Of a stretch of 64,000 nucleotides of DNA, positions 55,087-64,000 are shown piece after piece. Position numbers and translations under genes: made by a program. This DNA comes from Bidens hawaiensis (taxonomy: Eukaryota; Streptophyta; Magnoliopsida; Asterales; Asteraceae), in assembly GCA_021521415.1 (NCBI GenBank), contig JAIQDT010005491.1, forward strand, positions 1-64,000, read 5' to 3'. The notes beneath the pieces are model-generated. The model did not search any database. It was not told the DNA's origin and was given only the letters and a program-made list of their open reading frames with translations. Positions within the stretch are counted from its first letter, which is position 1. The number at the start of each line of letters is the position of its first letter.

Positions 55087-55311
55087 GTAAGCATCAATTG
55101 ATTGTTTTTGGACACTCATTATACAGAATTAGGGCTTTAATTTCATCTTAACTAACATCTCTGTTTTTCTATGTAGGTTAAAAATTTGTCGAAGAATAGG
55201 TTCTTAAAGAAAATCTTTTATTTCTTCTTTAAATTATGACTTAAAACATGTCAAAGTTGTGAACTTTATGACTACTTCACTTTGAATATGTTTTTGTTTA
55301 TGTTTGTGCAG
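55087..55311 (+). other. Candidate intron before A ORF3
   Basis: Donor GACTCG/GTAAGCATC at 55087; two good acceptors, TTTTTCTATGTAG (ends 55176) and TTTATGTTTGTGCAG (ends 55311). The reading frame of ORF3 is open upstream of its first ATG (55344) back to the second acceptor, so in A the start codon may once have been in the leader exon, where an ATG at 55038 now runs into a stop. Confidence 0.5.
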
Positions 55312-55343
55312 ATATAAATTATCCTTTAGAGAAGAAGCATAAT

Positions 55344-58300
55344 ATGTGCGCTCTTCTGCAGGTCACTAATGACAATCGACCAGTTGAACTCATGATAAGA
55401 TGGCTACAGCGGTTAAATCTCCGATTTTCATTAACAGAAAGTCCAGTCATCTATAGAAATCATCAATTAGATTTCTGGCATTCGGCACAACTCATAGACG
55501 ATGAAATTGGTAGGCATATTGAGGCTACAATATCAAGGCAAGAAGTTGTGATTACTGAACAATTAATAAGGGCCGGTCTACAGTTGCTAGATAATGTGGA
55601 GGCCCCAATTCATTTTTCAACCAATCTTTTGTTAAGAATATTTCAAGAAATGATGGGATATCAAGGGGATGTCCATGAGGGGAAATTCAAGAAAGGAATG
55701 TTCCCAAACCTATACAAATTTTTAATTCACCACATTGTACAATGTTTTACACTGAGGAAGGGTTCTTGGACTCTAATGAGCAGATAGATTGCCAATGCCA
55801 CGGTGGCTGTTTTCTACAACCAGCCGTTTAACTTTTCACGAATGATATTTGAAGGCTTGGATTCAAACTTGAGAAAGGCAGATAAAGATAAATTCTTGGT
55901 TTACCCAAGATTCTTACAAATTATTTTCAACAGGGTGATTCCTGAGCTACCAACCCTGGGAACAACTCATGCATTGCAAGATCCTAACGTTTACAAAGGG
56001 ATAGCAAGGTTGGCAGCAACAGGCAACTACAACCTGGATGTTGAATTTGATATAATTCCATGGTTAATCAATCTTGATTTGGAGATTATGCTTGTTCCAG
56101 AGTCACCTAGGGTGACTTCTGAGGAGGAAGTGAGTGACGATGAAGATGATACTGATTTTGATGATGATGGAGATGATGGTGTTGATAGAGGCAATGATGA
56201 TGATGCTGATGATGGAGGTGAAGGTGATAATTTGGAAGAGATTGTTGAGGAAGATGTTGTTGCGGCTTAGGAGGAGATTCAAAACCAATCCATTCCTACA
56301 CCACCTATCTCACCTAAAAACCTAAACCAAGACCAATCCACGCCCCAACACCAAGACCATGAACCATATATCCCATCCCCACCAACATCACCAAACCATA
56401 CCCAAACACCAATCCATGCCCAAACACCAATCCAATCCCAAATCCTTACTCGAACACCTATCCAAACACATACCAAAAGCCTAAACCAAAACCTTCAGAA
56501 AACCCACACACAAACCCAAACCATAACCCAAAGGCTAACCCAAACCCAAGACTAGACTATCCATGAATCGTACATACCAGAATATATCCCAGCACACCTC
56601 ATATACCAGCCCAACACACCATATCAATCCCCAATCCAATCTCAAACAACCGATCAACCAACTTTTTAAATCATCCACACCCGCATACCCACCATTAGAA
56701 CCTTAAACCCATTACCCTCAACAAGCACAAATATTTTTGAAAGCCCAACCCATGAACCCATCCAACCCCAAACCAATATCCCTGACCCATCCACAACTTC
56801 AACTATCTGTTCCCCTTACCTTGGTGCCTATTTGTTTGGAAGACACCTGGGTGTTTTGGTTGAGAATGTTGATTTAAGAATGGAGAATGAAGTGCTGAAG
56901 AAGAGAAACACAGATCTAGAATCCTTGTTGGCACATGGACAACAACGGATTCAGTCCCTGGTAACTGAGGTTGAAAAGACCTTAGCTGTACCAAAACAGG
57001 GGGAGAATCCACCTGTGGTCAACGTGAGAAGGGATGATATCAATGTGTTGAAGAATGATACTTTGAAAACTCTGTGTGATTTGTATTGAAGTAGTGGCGA
57101 TGAAGATGATGAGGATGAGGATGAGGAAAAGAGGAATGAGGAGGGTGGATATGAGGCTGATGAGTCTGATGGAGGTGAATAATATTATGATGTGAATGAT
57201 GTGGTAGTGGAGGAGGAGGTGAGATATCAGGTGAGAAAGTGGTGGATAATGAAACTGCTGAAAATATGGCTGATATTGACAATATTTTAACTGAGCCCTT
57301 AGTAACTGAGGCTATATTGACTGAGCCAGACTGATGTGATTATTGAAGATGGAGGTGATACTAAGGAGATTGTGATATCTGGAGAAGATAATGTTGAAAC
57401 AACTTCTGAGCTCAAGAAGGTGGATGAGGAGCTAGAAGACTTGTTTGATCAAATTGATAATTTTTCTAGTGAACCAACTCTGGTAAGGGAAATTGGTACA
57501 TCTAGGCCTGTTACTTTAGAAGAAGAAAGGGAAAATCTAAAGGAAACGCCATTTCTGAAACTGAAGATCAGTTACAACCTCTTGAAACAAACAAAGTAAA
57601 GTCAAGTGATGAGGTATTGATGACTGATGAAAATGCTGTAAAAGCTGCCAGAAGGCATGATGAAATAGTAACTGAATGGATGCAGAGGGAAATGATCTCA
57701 AGATTCCCGTCTGACAAGGAACTTGAGGATCAGAGGATTTTGTTGGAGGAGGCTGAACTGAGGAAAAATCTGAATGAAGATCAGGGGGAGCTAGAGCAAG
57801 AAGTAATTAAGAGGCTAATTAAACTTAAACAGATTGAAGAGATTGACAACTCCTTGGCCGTGGTCATTGTTAATTTTAAACAAGATGAATCAAGTAAGTC
57901 TGAACCAGAAGGAACTCCCGACCACTGCTGAACCTAAGGATGATGATTTGAATAAGCATTTGGCCACTGAAACTGTTGGTCAGACTATAACACAAATTTT
58001 GAGTCAAAAATGGGTTAAACAAGCCTAGGAAAATTTAAATACGAAGGATAGCTGGGTTCGTGAAGATGAACAGAAGTTTGAAAAGAAAGACCAAAGGAAG
58101 AGAAAGAGGGAGAATAAAACTGACAAGCCTGATGAACCTATTGATACAATTCCCCTTCAAATAATTAAGCCTGTTGATGTTGTGATTGAACCTGAAGTGA
58201 ATGAGCCAAGAATTGATTCTATTGAAGATCTTTCTGATGAAGATAATGATGATACTTTTGATTCTCCAAATGTTGATATGACTGATGAACATAGAGAAAA

Positions 58301-60190
58301 CATTCGGAATATGTTGAATGAGCCAAGAAGGAATGATCCAAAAATATTGGGCTTGATAAATCATGGTTACAAGTTTGAAACCCTGTCTCTGATGACTGAT
58401 GAGGAGTTGCAGGTACTTTTAGATGAAGAAGTTGAGGACCTGAAAAAGAAACAAGCAAAACGAAACAGGGAATATCAAAAGTTCGTGGGTTATCTGAAAA
58501 TTCATGGCTTCTCAGGGAAACAACTGAGTAACATGAAATTTGAAGAGCTGGAGAATTTCTACAAGGTCACTGTTGATGTTGTGAAGAAAGATGAATTGGA
58601 GAGGATGATGAAGAAGGCAGCAGATCAAAAAGATAAACTGGAAAAACATTATAACAAGTATGGGAGAAAATGTAAGTTTTTGATCGATCATGGCATATCT
58701 ATGAAGTTGTGGACTGTCTAAGAAAGCAACAATTCGTAACACACTTCAAAAGAATATCAAGGAAAGTACAATTTGAAGCAACAACAAAGAAGTCAATATT
58801 GATGACTTTGGCAGAAAAAGAAAAGATGCAGTGGGAGGATGAACAAATTAAATTGTTTGATAGGTTGATGGAGTCGAGAAGTAAGGGAGGAGAAACTAAA
58901 GGCTTAAGCAGATTAGAAAAATTATCTATGTATGAGTTTGAAAAGGCCAAATTTGATCATGAAAAATCTGAATCATCTAAGGCTCCTCCCTTGGTGATTG
59001 TGAAGGAAGATCCGGTAGAGCATGTTGAGCCGTGGGAAGACAAGAATAAGATCAAAACCTTGAAGGGATTGATGCTAAGAAAAGGCATGGCTGGGGTAGT
59101 TTTTGATAACTTGGGCAAAGGAAAATTGAAAGAATTCTATTCTGAAAAGGAAGAATGGGAGAAGTTGGAAGCTGAACAGAGGAAATTGCTAGAATTCCAG
59201 TGTGGACCCAGGGGTGAACCTATTCAAGCCCGAAGATCTGTCCCTGCGGGTCCAACTGATGAGGAGATAATGGGCATGATCACTACTATGGCTACAGAAG
59301 GAGCAAACTACTTACAGTTGGTCATGTTGCCCAAGGATAAAGTTATTGAAATGTATGACAAGTCCGGGCATGTGAGAAGGCCAATTCCTAAAAGGAAGTA
59401 CTCTTCTAGGCCTTCTACTGTAAGTGTCCCAATCCCAACCACCAGAGCTTCACAATAAAGAGAAAAAAAGCCACCAACCGATGTGTGCCTACCAAAGCAG
59501 CTATACTTCGATGCAAGAACCGAATCTTTGAAAGTCATAATGACTAGTGGTGAGTTGAAGTAAATAATATTCAAAGATGATTTCATGGACTTTAAAAAGG
59601 AGCAATTGGAAGAATGGATAGAATGAGCCTACTTGATTATCAAGACGGGAATATCTTTGCCAGACGACAACACAATGATCTCTCCAAACATTTGAGAGAT
59701 CAGGCAATGAAGGGGTTTCCTATGCTAAAGAAGAAGAGGAAGTGGGAGCTGTCTAATTTTGAAAGGAGGAAAAGGCAAAGAAGGATATTGGACATCAAGC
59801 TGACTGAAGCTTCTTATAAGCAGAAGGCTAAATAAACCAATCCTTTTGCCAACGTGAAGGAATGCTTAAGCATGAGGCGGCAGATGACAAGGCATAATCA
59901 TGAAGTCCAGAAGAATGGAAGGATCACAAAAATTGTCTATGAAAAACATGATCAACCTTCATTCTTAGAAACTCAGATGGACTGGCTTTGAGCATCATAA
60001 AGCATGACACAGATCTTGAATTTCTCCACGTGGAGGATCTGGAGGATATAATCAGATGGACTCTGCCCTGCCAGCATCCCTTCCACGGGGATATTTTAAT
60101 ATTTCAAGAGAAGGTCGCCTCAGTATGATTGGATAGAAGAAGAGATGCTTCAAGCTCCAGAAGATGAAGATACAACTGGTAGAATAGGCT
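55344..60190 (+). pseudogene. A ORF3, post-pol protein (broken)
   Basis: N-terminal domain shared with B and E1: LDFWHSAQLIDDEI, EATISRQEVVITEQLI, MGYQGDVHEGKFKKG, LYKFLIHHIVQCF, then after TAG 55785 NQPFNFSRMIFEGL and KFLVYPRFLQII. An acidic tract (SDDEDDTDFDDDGDDG) ends at TAG 56268, a Pro/Gln/Thr-rich stretch runs 56276-56660, then a long, mostly coiled-coil part in pieces (56832-57089, 57336-57599, 57617-57931, 58182-58721, 58709-59458) and a tail (59614-60190) shared with left A. The C-terminal part does not obviously match the B/E1 C-terminal domain and is much longer. Stops or frameshifts at nearly every junction. Function unknown. Confidence 0.78.
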
Positions 60191-60339
60191 TGATTTTTAA
60201 TGTCCATGGGACAGAATTCTAACTTGTAGTATTGTGGATTATGTTATGTAATTTTCATTTTTAAAAAATTTGATGTGTATTTTGGCTAAGTGTATGTAAC
60301 AAAATAGGTGTTTTGATACAGTTGAGGTTGTTCCAATCT

Positions 60340-60348
60340 ATGGGAGAT
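60340..60348 (+). other. A polypurine tract
   Basis: ATGGGAGAT immediately before TGTTGGGATGGG; a decayed version of the CTTGGGGGAGAT at 39906. Confidence 0.7.
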
Positions 60349-61413
60349 TGTTGGGATGGGAAAAGACTGAAGGAAGATGGGAATCTTCTCAACATCCCTG
60401 AAAATGGCTATGTATGGAAACCGAGCAAACTTACGCCTCCCAGCAAGCTTTTACTTGTCTAGTAAGGTATTTTGCATTCCCAGCAAGGTTATCTTTTAGA
60501 ATTCATCTTAAGTGATAAACCGAGCAAGGTTCACTTTGTCTTTCAAGGTTGTTCTTTAAAGTCAAGAAGGTTTGTTTCATAGAAAACTCTTGACTAAGCC
60601 AAGCTAAAACTAAGTCTTTTGGTAAATCTAGCAAGGTTTATTCATAATAAATAGTGGTCCCAGCAAGCTTGAAGGAAATTGATAAAGAAATTGCTTAAAG
60701 GCTTCTAACGAGCAAGGTTCAACTCAGAGCAAGCTACAGTGTTACCAGCACACTTAGGTTTGTTAAATAAGTTAAGTTAACAAAAGGTTGAAGGGATCTC
60801 TGAAGAACAATTTTGTTCCTAGGACTTTATCGAGCAAAGTTTGATATAGTCAAGAGGATTAAAGTTTGCTAGATGAATATTTTCTAAAGAAAATATTCTA
60901 AGTAAAGCTTGCCCGAAGAACTGTTCCCCTGCACATTTAATGGTTACCATGTCTGCTCAATTAAGACAAATGTTGCAAAGCTTGCCCGAAGACCTGTTTT
61001 AAACTTAGAATTTATTGTAATACGTTTGAATATTATTGTATTAATAATAAGGGTTTCTAAAAAAGGAATGACAGATGTCAGGCTAGGCCTATAAAAGGAA
61101 TATTTCAGGTCACGCCTAAACGAGACCGGCAGACTGGCGAATATTGTGATTTGACGGTAGACTCACTCCTGTACGGAAATCTGCTATAGATCCTGACATT
61201 CTACCTTTATACCCTAATCGATTTTCATTTTATCTTTCGTAATATTAATGAAAATCTTTTGATTTATTGTGTGTGTTTGTTACTTTAGTGTCTGTGATGC
61301 AATAATTGGAGTGTTATTGATTCCTCCTTTAATACTCTATTGTTCTTTACAAAATAGTAGTGTCGTTAACCTTCTTGTAGACACTTCGGTGTGGTTTACG
61401 ACAGTGAGTTATC

Positions 61414-61447
<34 letters not shown>

Positions 61448-61453
61448 CCGACA
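60349..61453 (+). repeat. A 3' LTR
   Basis: 1105 bp, TGTTGGGATGGG...GCGACCGACA. AGCAAG-type words from about 60420 to 60980; TATAAAA at 61090-61096; GA microsatellite about 61416-61443. Aligned along its length with 39918-41015. Confidence 0.9.
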
Positions 61454-62650
61454 ACTCTGGTCATACAGGGTTCACAGGCTCCGCCACCTTTAGAGACAGA
61501 TGCCGTTGTTGCATTGCAGATGGGGTTCCGACTCACAGGCAACACATTATGCTTCCATGCATGATGCGGCCTCAGCAACAGTTCCCGCTAAAGACAACAA
61601 CCACCACCACAACCACAACAGTAGGTAACGCTTGATATGATTTTTCAGCATCAGCTCACCATCATCGCCGAGCATGAGGAGATGCGGGCCCACTTGGCCT
61701 TCCACGACGATTATATTCGTGTTTTAGTCAGTCATATGCAGGTACCGATCCCCGCTTCTCTTCAGAATCCTGATCCCCAAGCTAGTGGTTAGGCTAAGGG
61801 AGAGGGTTGTGATGCAGCTCAGATGGAGGAGCCGTAATTAGAGGTTTTGGCAGGCTTCCAGTTACATTTTGTTTTGTTTTCCCTTTATTTTGTTTTTCAT
61901 GATCATGGTCTATATAAAATAATATTATAGTGGGGAAAGCGGTATGGGTAACCGGTTGGGTAATATATGTATATATATATCTTTTGTTTGATGTATGTTG
62001 TATCTGATTGATCGTATATTTTTTGGTATTTGGAATTTTTGTGGTTGTTGTTCGCTATAAACCCTCACGAGACCTCACTCGTCCACTCGGGCTACCGGGG
62101 GGGGGGGGTTAAAGGGCTTGCTGCATATGCTAAATGCAATCGTGATTCCTACGAAAGTGAGTTAGGTCTTTTAACATTTTTAACCCGATTAACAAAATGT
62201 ATAATGAAACTAATTAATTCTGCTCGGTAATCGTCTTTTAAAATTAATAAATATCATTTTTTTGCAAAATTTTGAAAAGACCTATGTCTTACAATTGTGA
62301 GAAGCTTGCTTCTATACGTTTCGAGATTTTGCAGATCCGGTTATGGTATCTAGGGAGACGAGTGTTCACGAGTGTCCACGAGAGTTTACTAGCCACATTG
62401 AGCATGGATTATCATTCATATCAGGTGATTTCGGTTTCATAATTTAGTTTGTTATTTTAGTTTAACTGTTGGAATGTAATTGTATATTTTATTGTCAGAA
62501 CCATCACATTAGAGTCCCGGTTTTAAAATTGCTAAACAGTCAATCTCAACCCCGTCCTCCAAATTTTCTTTAAACAATTCATATTTTTAACATTGAGGAC
62601 AATATTAACCTCATGTGTGCGGATGGGGAAAAATTGAAATTTTTAGCCCG
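61454..62650 (+). other. Degenerate, possibly Athila-like Gypsy remnant
   Basis: Broken coding-like sequence at 61600-61800 (a stretch with EHEEMRAHLAFHDDYI) and, near 62590, ACATTGAGGACAATATTAAC, which resembles the conserved noncoding segment found after pol in plant Athila-group elements. A G run at 62096-62108. No complete domain; assignment is weak. Confidence 0.35.
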
Positions 62651-64000
62651 ATAGTACCTCGAAGAGTCTTCGGAAACTAAAGTTGTTAACTGTTAATTAT
62701 TGTCATTAATGCCAAGTTACAGGTTTCTGGTAATGGTTGTTTTTTCAAAAAGAGAAGTTGAAAATAGGGTCATTTAATCGGGGATAATGAGTCTATGGGA
62801 CGGGTATACATGTTTCATATCGGCAACCCATATTTCCAGACATATTGTGAGATAGCCCATATACTTAATACACATATTATATAATATATATAAAACATGT
62901 CTTATCATTTATTGAGGGTAACCGGTATGTTTCACAGAATTAGAACTTGCTTTTCTTATGCTTATCGAGATCTTAATACTACCACCTGTATGGAGGTTAG
63001 GACTTTAGAAAATGTCACACCCCAACCTAAGGCGGAAGCTGTTGATGGCAAACTGATTGTTCACAGATCACAAGGTACTATCATACAATATTAAAATGTG
63101 ACAATATCTGTTAGTTTAAACTAAATAATTCAAATAATCCAAAAACAAACATAGTACATAATCATAAAAGTAAAAGCAAAATAATTTCAAATTTAAATGT
63201 CTTAATTTCTTCTAACTTAATCATCTCTAAGTTCTTCACCAACTTGAAATTAATTCAAACAAAAACCTGCATATGCGTATAAAATAAAGTATATTTGTCA
63301 ACACAATGTTGGGTGAGTAAAACATCATCAATTTAAATATAATATAATATGAAAATGCAAAATTGCCCTTTGTGAGATAAACAATTAAAGCCAATGAGCA
63401 AATAATGAGTGTCGATAAAACCATTGCCTTGCGATGTGGGCTTTGACTACTACGACGGTCGTATGATCATACTATTAATGTGATTATGATGGACTTATCC
63501 GAATGTGATCAAGTAAACAATTAAACATATATCAAATTAGGAAAATAATTGATAAGCACACAAGGTTAACAGTTTGCTAATGTGAATACTAAATAATATG
63601 TAAATAAGACATGGTACGCATATGTCCCCAAAACAATTGAAAGTAAGTAAAAATGGGGAATGAGTTACTCACCTTATCAAATAAGCAAATGAGAACGATT
63701 TGATAAAAATTAAGATAAGTCACACTCTTTTGGGAATACCAACGAGAAATCTTAATTAAGAGTGATAGAGGTGAAAATAGATATAGATCAAAACAGATGC
63801 TACATTTGATAGGGATTGGGGGTTGAATGGTGATCGAGGTATTTGTGGAAAAAAATATGTTATTTAATTTATTATTTATAAAAAAGAATCACCTTTAGTT
63901 GATTATATATAATCTAAATACTATATAAAATATATTCATTCATAAAATACTTAGACCAATATTTATATTTTACTATATTATATAATAATATTTGTGTTAA
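62651..64000. other. Unassigned AT-rich sequence to the window end
   Basis: No gene seen. From 63013 the sequence starts TGTCACACCCCAACC, a beginning common in plant LTRs, followed by AAGGCGGAA; no matching second copy or ending is in the window. The open stretch 62897-63094 has no coding character. Confidence 0.4.

Larger units (their letters stand above)
41316..61453 (+). mobile_element. Copia LTR retrotransposon A, right copy (decayed)
   Basis: Primer binding site at 41571, gag 41923-45379, pol 45402-48879, a partial second copy of pol to 52134, a noncoding stretch with AGCAAG motifs, ORF3 55344-60190, polypurine tract and 3' LTR 60349-61453. The 5' LTR is missing except for an inverted/direct tail pair. 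No target duplication recognized (ACTCT follows 61453, GTCCC precedes 41316). All genes carry many stops and frameshifts. Same gene order as E1 and B. Confidence 0.82.

Noticed and set aside
63013..64000. LTR beginning TGTCACACCCC
   Set aside because: Only a plausible beginning; no second copy, primer site or end is in the window, so it is only mentioned under unassigned sequence.

Overview
This window is plant repeat DNA, almost certainly from a eudicot nuclear genome. The style of the Copia (SIRE/Maximus-like) and Ty3/Gypsy (Tat-like) elements makes Asteraceae plausible, but that is only an impression. I see no ordinary host gene, rRNA, tRNA or CRISPR array. Nearly everything from base 1 to about 61.5 kb is LTR retrotransposon, arranged as a nest.

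Layout. The oldest layer is a Copia family here called A. A left copy contributes 1-1157 and 39301-41015 (the C-terminal part of its post-pol gene, polypurine tract and 3' LTR). A second, decayed copy runs from about 41316 to 61453. Copia element E1 (1158-39300, plus strand, 5-bp target duplication ACATA) is inserted in left A. A minus-strand Gypsy element G (3633-27670) sits in the gag of E1. A minus-strand Copia element B (13550-26405, target duplication ATCCT) sits in the gag of G. By eye the LTR pairs differ at about 20 sites in 500 bp (E1), about 32 in 880 bp (G) and 2 in 430 bp (B), which is compatible with the nesting order. B keeps long open gag, pol and post-pol frames; the others are broken.

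The most interesting content is a third, post-pol gene (ORF3) in all three Copia elements. The copies share an N-terminal domain, an acidic linker and, in two of them, a C-terminal domain. In each element ORF3 lies behind its own TATA box, a short candidate leader exon and a candidate GT-AG intron ending just before the start codon. Upstream of that TATA each family has a dense cluster of its own short motif: TAACGAA/TTCGTTA in E1, GCGAAGTT/AACTTCGC in B, AGCAAGCTT-like in A. In E1 and B the motif forms hairpins, and the same hairpins lie directly upstream of the TATA box inside the LTR. This suggests that genomic RNA and ORF3 RNA are driven by matched promoters. A second shared feature is a good 3' splice site about 20 nt after the gag stop codon in all three, so pol may be made from spliced RNA.

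The Gypsy element has a separate curiosity: an antisense four-exon gene (4735-6237) with TATA box, three GT-AG introns that keep the frame, and a poly(A) signal, broken by one in-frame stop. GGATCC-centred palindromes are scattered through this element, including inside its coding sequence. To the right of 61453 lies degenerate sequence with a weak Athila-like look and then unassigned AT-rich DNA to the window end.
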